From positions 1 through 64,000 of the forward strand of contig QZCP01000346.1 of assembly GCA_003956705.1 (NCBI GenBank): a DNA stretch of 64,000 nucleotides, written 5' to 3'. The position numbers and the translations under genes are program-made. The stretch comes from Brevipalpus yothersi (Eukaryota; Arthropoda; Arachnida; Trombidiformes; Tenuipalpidae). This document shows positions 1 to 8,046 of the stretch, one piece after another (within the stretch, counting starts at the first letter, position 1; every line of letters begins with the position of its first letter). The notes below the pieces were generated by a model. That model was given only the letters and a program-made list of their open reading frames with translations, had not been told where the DNA came from and did no database searches.

Positions 1-3000
1 AGACGATCGAGAACAGCGTTCAAGTTTTCGATTAATTCTTCAAAAGAATCTCCAAAGACGCAGATATCATCAAAGTAGCCGAGGCATACTTTGTATTGGA
101 GTTCATTTAGCATAGTATTAACTATATATTGAAAGTAAAAAGGAGCATCAACTAGTCCCATGGGCAAACGGTTGTACAAATACTTTTTATCGGGAGTGAC
201 GAAGACTGTCTTTGGTCGTTCGTCTGGAGGAAGTTCTAACTGATAGTAGCCATGCAAGAGATCAAGAGTGGCGAAATACTTCTTATTCTGAAGAGCAGTG
301 AGAAAATCATCTGTACGAGGCATAGGATAGCATTTTCGCTTAATTCGCTTGTTGAGCTCACGATAGTCAACAACCAATCGCCAAGAACCATCGGGTTTTG
401 CGACAAGCAAAGCTGGAGAACCACCAGGAGATGTGGTTTCGGAAATGATTCCAGCTTGTTCTAATTCGGAACAAGTTTGAGCAAAGGCTAATCGTTTCAT
501 TGCTGAACAAGGATAAGGTTTTTCGTAAGGAATAACCTCATCGCCTATGTCAATTCGGATGTTGCATTTTTCGTGTGGGACGAACCCTAATTCGGATGAG
601 TCTCTGGCAAAAGCCTGACGCTTTTGTATCAGAGTGTTGAGCATGACTTTCTGTTGATGTTCAGAAAGTTCAGGACTAATCTGTTTCTTGAATAAATCAA
701 GCCAAGATTCTGAAGGAGAATAGTCTACGCAGAGAATTTCTTGGACTTCTTTCTCTGGAAGAAATTGGTTTAACATGCAAATGAGAGACTGACGAGAACG
801 TTTACAAGAATGACCATTATCTAAATCTTCAAGAGATAGATCGGCATTCGATAGAATTTCATCTTCAGGAATATCGTCAGGATTGATATCGATTGGAGGA
901 GTGGAAAGAAGAATTTGATTGAGTTCTTCTTCGTTGCAATCTTTCATTTCGATTTCTAGACCTTGATTAGACAGTGTAGAAACTACTTGATGACCAGTTG
1001 AACGAAGTTTGATATCAGCTTCATAAAGAGCTAGAAGTTGACAACCAATTAAAAGTTTAGGGGTAAAATTTTTCAACACATAGAGTTCTTGAGAGAATCC
1101 TACTTTAGCTTTACCTATTCGAGTTAAAACGTAAACAGAACCTACTGTACGAATTCCAGTGGCTTCTAGACCATGGAGAGTAAAAGGTTTTCCACGAACC
1201 TTCCAACTAAGAGACTTGGCAAGATCAAAATCGATGATGGAAATATGTGAACAAGAATCACAACATGCAGAAACTTTTTGTTCACCATTGATTGAGTGAA
1301 GAATGATATCACAATGAGGGAACTGTCGAGGCGTGATAGCATGCAATCGACGGAATTTTCTGGCCATATCAAACTCTATTTTTGGATCAAAATCGGCTGG
1401 ACGATTAAATGGACTATCTGAAGGGATATCAAATATACCTGACTCACCCAACGAATCAACGTAATCGAGGAGATCAGAGGAATCTTTCCTTTTTGAACGA
1501 GAGAAAACTTCTTGAATGATCAGCTGTTGTTCACAGTCTGACTCAGAATAATTTGAATGGGAAAATGGCGACTCTTTATGAGTGCAAGAAGATGATGGAG
1601 GAGAGGAAGCAGCTTTATCCTCACCAAACACTATGAGGGAAGATTTTTCCTGTTGCCACAAAAGCGATGGCTTATTTGGAGCACTATTAGATGAATTTGA
1701 AGCTGGTTTGTATTCCACAATTTGATTAGAAGAATGAGGAGCACTATTTTGGGCACTAGCACGATTTGATGGAGGATGATTGTTCCTACACTCAGGGCGA
1801 ATATGTCCGGCTTTTCCACAACCATAGCAAGTGACTTGGCGGCTATTGCCTTGATACCTATTACTGGATGAGTTGTATGAATGAGTAGGATGCGAAGACG
1901 CGTGCGTCTTGTGATTAGTAATATGAGCTGGTTTTCGAAATCTACCTGAATCGTTACGGGAGAATCTATGCTGATTACTAGCATGCGGCTGATTCTTCTT
2001 CATTGCTAATCTAACCTGAAGAATTTGCTGTTCTTCCTTATAATCGTTGTGAAAATGAACCATAACATTTTGCATATCTTCGAGACGAAGATTAGCACCC
2101 TTTTTGATGGCTTTCTTACGTAAATCACGCGGAACTTTCTGTTTAAGAAGTAATAGAATTCTTTCTTCATCTACAGAATCAGAATTGTAACGTTGCTTGA
2201 GTTTCTCAGTCAACAAGCGAACGAACTCAATAGGGTCATCCTTAGGATTATATCGCATGTTTTGGATCTCATTTTCTAGAAGAAAATACTTAGGAGTTGA
2301 ACAAATAAAATTTCTAACTTCAGAGAGATAGGATTCGAAATCTGAGAAACCTAGACGATCTGCCTTGATGACAGCATCTCTTATGTCACCAGTAGCATTA
2401 CGCTTTAAAACTATTATTCGTTCAAAATCAGTAAGGGGAGAATTGAGAAGTTTCCATCTAGCTTCGTTAATCCAAGCAAAAGGATCCTTAATTTGTTTCA
2501 ATTCCATCTGATAAACTAACTTGTTGTATTTATGAGACGATGGAGGAGAAGAAGATATCTCTTGATGAGATGTTGCAGGCGGATAGGGGACTAAACCATT
2601 TAGAGAGGTAGGCTGTATCGATTTATTCGATGGGATGCTAGACCTAGCAGAAGAATTGTTTGAACGAGAAATCATTTCTTCATCATTGATTGATGAAGAA
2701 TCAGCATCAACATCACTATTACTACTAGAAGAAGATGATGATGAACCTTCATTACGAGGAACTGAGATTCCTAACATTTTAGCACGCAAAGACAAGATCT
2801 TGGATTTAGAACTAATCCTGAATGGCAAGCCTTCAATTTCTTCAACAGATAATTGAGCAAGGTCAGTGTTTGTTGCTACGCCTATATCGGTGACTAACTG
2901 ATGGATTTCGGCCTCAGTTAACCCTTTACGACGAAGTCGCTTCATCCATGAAGGGGAGGTAAAAACTTTCATCTCCTGTACGGAGATAGAATTGAATTGA

Positions 3001-3428
3001 ATTGGAAGCTGATAGAGATCACTAAGTGTCTCTATTATCTGGTCGAGTTTGGCTCGAGAAGCTGAGAAAGGCAATGGGACTGAGATCCCATGTTGCTCTA
3101 AGAGAGACTTGATGGTTTCATGAGAAGCATTGGAAAGCATGACAATTGTTCTGAATTCATCAGTGTCAGATGAATTCTGAGTGCTCGGTGGCACTGACAC
3201 AGATTGAGGAACATTTTCAGCATTATTTGTACCTTGTGCAACTGTTACAGTTGCCTGGTCTTGATGACCAGTCTGATCTTGATGATCAGAAGGTATGGAA
3301 GAATTTGATGATTCAACCGAACTATTCTCTTCATGAGAATTCGGATTAATTTGAACATTAACTGTAGCGGCTCTCAACGCTCGCTCAGCGTTCGTTGGTC
3401 TACCTGGGCCTCTTCGGGTTTCAGGCAT
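1..3428 (-). CDS. Gag-Pol polyprotein, partial (gag, protease, start of reverse transcriptase)
   Basis: A single frame runs from ATG at 3426-3428 to base 1 without a stop that I could find, about 1142 codons visible. The N-terminal third is Ser/Asn/Gln-rich and looks unstructured, followed by a capsid-like helical part. A zinc knuckle C-YG-C-GKAG-H-IRPE-C lies at 1788-1829 (CX2CX4HX4C). A retropepsin-like site DSCSHIS lies near 1235-1275; the usual D-S/T-G is D-S-C here. RT follows, with VDYRELNK near 350-375 and the catalytic Y-F-D-D at 66-80. Three checkpoints (ATG, knuckle, FDD) are in one phase, so no frameshift separates gag from pol. The product would build the particle and reverse-transcribe the element RNA in the cytoplasm. 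The truncation on the right-hand end of the protein is only the window edge. Confidence 0.85.
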   Translation of the reverse strand, partial: MPETRRGPGRPTNAERALRAATVNVQINPNSHEENSSVESSNSSIPSDHQDQTGHQDQATVTVAQGTNNAENVPQSVSVPPSTQNSSDTDEFRTIVMLSNASHETIKSLLEQHGISVPLPFSASRAKLDQIIETLSDLYQLPIQFNSISVQEMKVFTSPSWMKRLRRKGLTEAEIHQLVTDIGVATNTDLAQLSVEEIEGLPFRISSKSKILSLRAKMLGISVPRNEGSSSSSSSSNSDVDADSSSINDEEMISRSNNSSARSSIPSNKSIQPTSLNGLVPYPPATSHQEISSSPPSSHKYNKLVYQMELKQIKDPFAWINEARWKLLNSPLTDFERIIVLKRNATGDIRDAVIKADRLGFSDFESYLSEVRNFICSTPKYFLLENEIQNMRYNPKDDPIEFVRLLTEKLKQRYNSDSVDEERILLLLKQKVPRDLRKKAIKKGANLRLEDMQNVMVHFHNDYKEEQQILQVRLAMKKNQPHASNQHRFSRNDSGRFRKPAHITNHKTHASSHPTHSYNSSSNRYQGNSRQVTCYGCGKAGHIRPECRNNHPPSNRASAQNSAPHSSNQIVEYKPASNSSNSAPNKPSLLWQQEKSSLIVFGEDKAASSPPSSSCTHKESPFSHSNYSESDCEQQLIIQEVFSRSKRKDSSDLLDYVDSLGESGIFDIPSDSPFNRPADFDPKIEFDMARKFRRLHAITPRQFPHCDIILHSINGEQKVSACCDSCSHISIIDFDLAKSLSWKVRGKPFTLHGLEATGIRTVGSVYVLTRIGKAKVGFSQELYVLKNFTPKLLIGCQLLALYEADIKLRSTGHQVVSTLSNQGLEIEMKDCNEEELNQILLSTPPIDINPDDIPEDEILSNADLSLEDLDNGHSCKRSRQSLICMLNQFLPEKEVQEILCVDYSPSESWLDLFKKQISPELSEHQQKVMLNTLIQKRQAFARDSSELGFVPHEKCNIRIDIGDEVIPYEKPYPCSAMKRLAFAQTCSELEQAGIISETTSPGGSPALLVAKPDGSWRLVVDYRELNKRIKRKCYPMPRTDDFLTALQNKKYFATLDLLHGYYQLELPPDERPKTVFVTPDKKYLYNRLPMGLVDAPFYFQYIVNTMLNELQYKVCLGYFDDICVFGDSFEELIENLNAVLDR

Positions 3429-4802
3429 TACCTACTGAATGAGATGACTCACTTCTTGATGTAGTGAGTGGAAAAAGGAAACGGAAATACTCCGATAAGT
3501 AAAGCGGAAATATCTTTGAAAGAGGAAACGGAAGTTCCTTAGCGGAACCGGAAAGAGAGGATAAGGAAGTGCTTCAATAAATGAAGTTCTGTTTCTTTAA
3601 GAAACAGTAGGAAACGGTACAGATTCAATCAATGAATCGGTTGTTTCTTGATGAAACAACAAGATGGAAAAGGATTCAATTAATGAATCTGTTGTTCCTT
3701 TATGGAACAGTCAGATGATGATTGATAACTTCTTGATGAAGTTTCGTTCCCTAAAATGAGCACACTTATCCAATCAATGGATATTTCTGACTTCTTTATG
3801 AAGTCAGTAAGAGAGAGAGAGAAAGGATGTTAATCAAATGAGTGATGAGCTAAGCTTTATGCTTATTCAACAATCAGATGGTTGAAGCTTTAAGCTTCAA
3901 CTCAAAGGCAAATTATTTGAAACTTGATGTTTTCAAACTATCTCACTCTAGAGAATTAAACTCTAATTGAGTGAACTTACACAATCACTATTTCTTGATG
4001 AAATAGAAGACAATCTCTTGATGAGATTGCTGAAGAAGAAACAAGCAAAATAGGCTAATGAATAAGCTTCAAATGTCAAGAGGACAAAGAAGACAGAAGC
4101 AGACAAAATTTGAAAAACAAGAGATGTTTCCAAAGAGAGACAGAGACAAAATGAATTCTGTGGAATGGGTGAAAAACTCTGTCTCACTGAGTGAGTACAG
4201 AGAGAGCAGCAAACTGGCTTCCTGATGAAGACCAGAATTTCAAGTGGCTGAACACACTTGAACAGTTGAACTTCCGGTTCAACTGAATCAACTTCCTGTT
4301 GATTTTCCAAAGCTTTTCACAAGCTTTCGAAACTGTTTCTTGATGAAACAACCACACCAACCTATGGTGAAAACTGCTGCAAAAAAAACGAAATTAACTT
4401 TCTCTTGATGAGAAAGACGAAGCACAGAATTAAGGTTACAAATAATCTCACAAAAACTGAGTTTTTGGAGACCAAGTAATTAATGCTTGTGGCAAAGTTT
4501 CTAAAAGCTAAAGGACTTGATGTTCTTACCTCACAGTTGTCCTTCGAAACAGGAACAACACAATTGGTCAACCTAGTAGATTCCACACTACTTAATCTGG
4601 TTGCCAAAAAAAACCACTCGGTCAACTCAGTAGATACCGCACTACTTGTTCTAATTGCCGAGAAACCCAAAGGATCAGCACACTGGATACCGCACCAGTA
4701 ATATTGCTGCCTTATCAACTCACAAAGAGTAAAACAGAGGTAAAATAGCACCAAAGCTTTATGCTTTGAAGGAAACTTTCCACAAGGCAATCAATGCCTA
4801 CT
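3429..4802 (-). other. Untranslated leader of the retrotransposon
   Basis: The 1.37-kb stretch between primer binding site and gag ATG has no coding frame I trust; frames at 3963-4310 and 4362-4790 (minus) have hairpin-derived composition and no recognisable domain. It holds most of the hairpin array, plus a three-fold imperfect repeat at 4566-4710 whose units each contain a hairpin with an 8-nt loop. Such a leader could serve packaging, dimerisation or internal translation start, but nothing here proves it. Confidence 0.6.
4566..4710 (-). repeat. Three imperfect tandem units with co-varying hairpins
   Basis: Three units of roughly 55 bases begin at about 4566, 4620 and 4676. Each holds a 5-bp stem with an 8-nt loop: AGTAG/CTACT with loop ATTCCACA at 4575-4592, AGTAG/CTACT with loop ATACCGCA at 4629-4646, and ACTGG/CCAGT with the same loop at 4682-4699. 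The third stem differs at two positions on both arms, so pairing is kept while sequence changes. Confidence 0.6.
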
Positions 4803-4816
4803 CGGCATCTCCACCA
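4803..4816 (-). other. Primer binding site complementary to tRNA-Ala 3' end
   Basis: Minus strand reads TGGTGGAGATGCCG immediately after the putative LTR end. Insect tRNA-Ala genes end in CGGCATCTCCA, to which CCA is added, so the 14 bases are fully complementary to a tRNA-Ala 3' end. The match identifies the priming tRNA and fixes the LTR/leader border. Confidence 0.75.
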
Positions 4817-4817
4817 T

Positions 4818-5412
4818 TGTGTGAGAGAAAAACCGAGATTTCAACACGAACTAAACTATAACGCGAGTGAAGCTCGTATCGAAAATACGGCTTTCAGTTT
4901 AACAGCCTATTCGGGCCACGAACGGCTGTAAGGGCTTCACAATATGCCCTAACAGGGACTGAGATAGGCACTGATTGCCAACAAATAAACTAACTTATAT
5001 TGATTATAAGTTTAATGAGTGCAAAATTGAGCAGAGGTTCGCCTTAACTAAATAAGAGCCAAACGCACTGTTGTCCAACAAAGGACAAAACTCGCCTTAT
5101 ATAGCGGCGATGGAGGAAGAGGATGTGGGAAAAAGAGATGAGAGAGCAAAGGACTCATCAAGAGTCCAGCGCTGAGGCCATTGATTGGCCAAAACGACTT
5201 TTCACACCAAGATGTCAAGTCTTGATGGCTTGGCATCTTCTGGACATCTGGTCCAACCAAAGTGGTCACGTAGACCATCGAAAAAGAGAGGGAAAAAGTT
5301 CTTAAACAAAGGAATACATATATAAATATTGATTATTTATATCCGATGATGAGACATCATCGAGGAGGTCAGGAATTCTGCTGACATCAATATATTCTAA
5401 GTTTATGTAACA
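4818..5412 (-). repeat. Putative 5' LTR of the retrotransposon (about 595 bp)
   Basis: Inferred boundaries: on the minus strand it would start TGTTACATAAAC at 5412 and end CTCACACA at 4818, one base before the primer binding site, giving the usual TG...CA ends. A TATA box (CTATATAAGG, minus strand, about 5095-5106) sits where a U3 promoter should be. The second LTR is outside the window, so the 5412 end is a guess. Hairpins with 5-nt loops occur here too (4875-4889, 4992-5012, 5151-5167, 5320-5342, 5344-5362). Confidence 0.5.
5095..5106 (-). promoter_or_regulatory. TATA box of the LTR promoter
   Basis: The minus strand reads GCTATATAAGGCG here, about 280 bases before the primer binding site. 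A perfect TATA motif at this place in an LTR marks the U3/R promoter; transcription would start about 30 bases further, near 5065-5075. Position is inferred from the motif only. Confidence 0.5.
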
Positions 5413-6077
5413 TTACTATCTGCGCTCATCGCAAATCAATCATGAATTTTTCCTATTAAAACGCATACTTTTTAGAAGTATTGTATCTATTTGCCTTCAG
5501 ATATTCTCAGACAATTTGTCCTTTGTGTCCAATTGTCTTATAAAATGGACAAGCAACAAATTGTTGGGTGAAAGATGTCCAGAAGAAGGAGAATCAGCGT
5601 AAAGATCCTCAAGATGAAGTAATATTTCACCTGACAATTTGTGAGTTTCAATTCGCTTTATTCGATGCCTGTTGGCAGATTTTTTCTTTTTATCTGAATT
5701 TTCTAATGACATTCTAATGTGAAGAATTGTAAGAAACTTCTCTCGGCCTCAAAAATTTTCTTTCATTGTAACAACTCAGGAATCCGGGAAATTTTCATTC
5801 ATTTCTCATTTGCATTTGAACAATGCTATTCGAGGGAACTTCCAGTGAATTAAAACTCATTTATCCTTCTGAATCATTCATAATTTTTATCAAATTTTTC
5901 CTTTTCTACTATTATCTATCTCTTGGCAGCTAGAGTTAATTTGTCTGGGTAAATTTTTTATTGAAATCGACTCAGACTTCTCTCTGTCTCTGTCTCTCCC
6001 ACATTCATGTATTCAAGTACTCTTCCAGACCCATCCAAATCTACCGTTATTAGTGTCTTGTTATCTCAGACACAAAG
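5413..6077. other. Intergenic; P450 upstream region
   Basis: Between the putative LTR end and the P450 start. A short CT-rich run (5978-6000) and a TTATCTCAGACACAAAG context precede the P450 ATG. A 71-codon frame starts at 5712 on minus (see its own entry). No other feature seen. Confidence 0.5.
5497..5712 (-). CDS. Possible small hypothetical protein (71 aa)
   Basis: ATG at 5710-5712 to a stop at 5497. The product is basic near its N-terminus (a KKKK run, then RHRIKR) and more hydrophobic later, without the low-complexity look of chance frames nearby. I do not recognise it. It lies divergent from the P450 and just outside the putative LTR, so it could be an exon of a gene interrupted by the retrotransposon, or chance. 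Low confidence. Confidence 0.2.
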   Translation of the reverse strand: MSLENSDKKKKSANRHRIKRIETHKLSGEILLHLEDLYADSPSSGHLSPNNLLLVHFIRQLDTKDKLSENI

Positions 6078-7700
6078 ATGGAAAGTTTTGGAATTATTTT
6101 ATTGGGCGCAGCTCTCATATTAGTATTCTCTCTGCTGGTTAAAAAACTTTTTGACTATTTAAAATGGTGCAGCAAATTTGATTCGTTCCCAAAAATGGAC
6201 TCTCCTCCAATTATTCGAGACATTCACAACATATCGACAATACGGCGTGAGTTACACATTTTTCAACAATCTTTATCATTGATTGTCAATGAGATCTGGA
6301 TCTTTCTCGTATACAGATTGGTCAGAAAAATTTCATCAATCAAAATTCAAAGAATTTGGATGGCTGACGATATGGTTAAGTTATTATCCGATAATCGCAA
6401 TTTTCAAGTCAAAACCAGCCCATGTGAGCTGATGATCACAGATATAAGTTTCTATCAAAACTTAATGTCTTTCCGATTCCAGATCATTCTGAGCCGAACG
6501 TCATTCCTAGATAGAGGCTGGCCTGTTAGAACAGCTTGTAAGTATGAACATCTCATAAGTTTGCCAGGTCGAAGGTGGAAGAACAGAAGAACCATCATTA
6601 ATCCATCATTTTCACTGGATGTGCTTCAATCATTTGTACCTACTGTTGTTCAACATGCTGAAAGCTTGATCGAGAAAATCAAGATAAGAGGAGATAGTAG
6701 CTTTGATTTCCATGAACTCATCATGAACCAGATGATATCTGCCACTTTGGACACATCAATTGGCTTGGAAAAAAGTTCCAATTGGCCTGGCAAAGAGATA
6801 ATCAAGAGTGAATTGAATGAATTCTCAGCCTCTCTGACCGATCGTATCAGGAAGCCGTATCTTTGGATTGAAATTATCAACGATATTCGCAACCTGATCA
6901 GGGGAAGATGGGATCCTTTTGCATCATGTAAACTGCAAGTCGATGAGGTGATCAGAGCTTATCTGGAAGTAAAGGAACAAGATACAGATCAGTGTTTTGA
7001 TGATGGTAAAAAGAAGCGGAAACCTTTTCTCGCTAATATGATAGATGAATTTGTTAATCAATCCAAGGAAAAGAAGCCATCCTTCAGTCACGATGAACTA
7101 TTGATTGAAACTATAATCATAATCATTGCCAGCTATGAAACAATCTCCAACTCTGTAAGGTGGACTTTATTCAATTTAGCTAGTAATTTGCATATTCAAG
7201 AGAAATTGTATCAAGAATTGCAAAGTTTTGATGATGATCGATATATAGATTTTCAGTATTTAGATAGTTTCAAGTATCTGGATCAATGTATTTTGGAGAG
7301 TATGAGACTTAGGCCACCGCTAGCCATGACATGTCGCCAAATTGAACATAGTATCGTACTCGATGGCTTTGATATTCCCAAAGACACTCTGATGGTCATC
7401 TCCATATCTGCTGTTCATCGAGATGAGACCATCTATCCTTCACCAGAAGTTTTCGATCCTGATCGATTTACACCCGAGAACCGAGCTAAAATTCCTCCTG
7501 GTGGCTATATACCTTTCGGTGGTGGGCCTAGAAAATGTATTGGCTGGAAGCTTGCCTTACTAGAGACAAAAATCCTTGTAGCTCATATCGTGAAAAATTT
7601 CATCGTACATACTGAGAATCAAGTTGAGCTCAAAATCTTGAATGAAGTGCTTCTTGTACCTGAGAAGCCGATCATGTTTCGATTCATCCCTCGTTCATGA
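6078..7700 (+). CDS. Cytochrome P450 monooxygenase, CYP3-clan-like (497 aa, 3 exons)
   Basis: Exons 6078-6246, 6317-6423 and 6483-7700. Introns of 70 nt (GTGAGT...ACAG) and 59 nt (GTGAGC...CCAG) are removed; the whole span happens to be open in frame 1, but only splicing gives a P450-like N-terminal half (exon 2 reads FGWLTIWLSYYP, then joins KPAH to IILSRTSFLDRGWP). The N-terminus has a hydrophobic anchor (about residues 5-24) for the ER membrane. I-helix ASYETIS near residue 308, K-helix ESMRLRP near 363, and heme loop FGGGPRKCIG with the ligand Cys near 444. It would insert one oxygen into a lipid or xenobiotic substrate using a P450 reductase. Intron positions and phases match the P450 at 26194. 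Substrate unknown; CYP3-clan placement is from general resemblance. Confidence 0.9.
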   Translation: MESFGIILLGAALILVFSLLVKKLFDYLKWCSKFDSFPKMDSPPIIRDIHNISTIRRELHIFQQSLSLIVNEIWIFLVYRLVRKISSIKIQRIWMADDMVKLLSDNRNFQVKTSPCELMITDISFYQNLMSFRFQIILSRTSFLDRGWPVRTACKYEHLISLPGRRWKNRRTIINPSFSLDVLQSFVPTVVQHAESLIEKIKIRGDSSFDFHELIMNQMISATLDTSIGLEKSSNWPGKEIIKSELNEFSASLTDRIRKPYLWIEIINDIRNLIRGRWDPFASCKLQVDEVIRAYLEVKEQDTDQCFDDGKKKRKPFLANMIDEFVNQSKEKKPSFSHDELLIETIIIIIASYETISNSVRWTLFNLASNLHIQEKLYQELQSFDDDRYIDFQYLDSFKYLDQCILESMRLRPPLAMTCRQIEHSIVLDGFDIPKDTLMVISISAVHRDETIYPSPEVFDPDRFTPENRAKIPPGGYIPFGGGPRKCIGWKLALLETKILVAHIVKNFIVHTENQVELKILNEVLLVPEKPIMFRFIPRS

Positions 7701-8046
7701 TAGTAGCTCATAAAATGCTTTCCCAGAACAAAATACATGTACTTGTATCTGTGCACATGTTCCCTAGATACAACTTCCATATTTCATGGCCTGTTATTGT
7801 TCAAATTCTCTCTCACTGATGAATCAAAGATCTGTTAATCATAATTTTAAATTTACTGACAGAATTAAATTATCATTTATTCCAAAATTTTGGTCCTCTA
7901 TGTGAATAATTTTAGTTTATCATTATGACTCACATCTGCTTTTGTGTATCTTCATGTTTCTATATCCTCTGTATGCATGATGTCTTTACTCAAAGTGAAT
8001 TCAGTATTTAGAAGAATTTTCCTACTATTTGTATTATGCATACATA
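7701..8046. other. Convergent 3' flanks of the P450 and NRF gene
   Basis: The P450 (+) and the acyltransferase (-) genes end towards each other over 346 bases. TTTATT near 7874-7880 gives an AATAAA on the minus strand about 170 bases after the acyltransferase stop. Otherwise AT-rich and featureless. Confidence 0.4.

Larger units (their letters stand above)
2557..5362. repeat. Array of micro-hairpins with 5-nt loops
   Basis: Twenty-five perfect inverted repeats with arms of 6-10 bp and exactly 5 bases between the arms, at (start-end/arm): 2676-2700/10, 3255-3271/6, 3272-3290/7, 3324-3340/6, 3589-3607/7, 3622-3638/6, 3640-3660/8, 3673-3689/6, 3693-3709/6, 3727-3743/6, 3767-3783/6, 3787-3807/8, 3881-3901/8, 3988-4006/7, 4011-4029/7, 4263-4285/9, 4286-4304/7, 4309-4327/7, 4334-4350/6, 4398-4416/7, 4752-4768/6, 4992-5012/8, 5151-5167/6, 5320-5342/9, 5344-5362/7. 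More have 5-bp arms (2557, 3534, 3572, 3851, 4785, 4875, 5176, 5241, 5263) or one or two mismatches or bulges (3447, 3916, 4214, 4511, 5211). Loops are mostly TTGAT or ATCAA, then TTTAT, TTTAA, TTCCN. The arms share no sequence, so this is not an ordinary repeat family. Confidence 0.9.
1..5412 (-). mobile_element. Ty3/gypsy-type LTR retrotransposon, left-truncated by the window
   Basis: Read on the minus strand, the order is putative 5' LTR (4818-5412), primer binding site (4803-4816), a leader of about 1.37 kb (3429-4802), then one open frame from 3428 to the window edge with a gag-like N-terminus, CCHC zinc knuckle, retropepsin-like site and reverse transcriptase. PR before RT with a CCHC knuckle is the Ty3/gypsy arrangement; integrase and the 3' LTR would lie off the left edge, so the family call rests on RT and PR alone. 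The frame is open over all 3.4 kb, which argues for a young copy. The LTR, leader and gag start are packed with small hairpins (separate entry). Target site duplication cannot be tested here. Confidence 0.85.

Noticed and set aside
3963..4790. Two minus-strand frames (115 and 142 codons) in the retrotransposon leader as extra genes
   Set aside because: No domain, composition follows the hairpins, and they lie upstream of a clear gag start. A role as upstream frames cannot be excluded.
2557..5362. CRISPR-like or classical tandem repeat array
   Set aside because: Arms differ at every hairpin, spacing is irregular, and the host is a eukaryote; only arm symmetry and loop size are shared.
6078..7700. 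Intronless 540-aa P450
   Set aside because: The middle N-terminal part does not read as P450; two GT-AG introns give a much better protein that matches the paralogue's structure.
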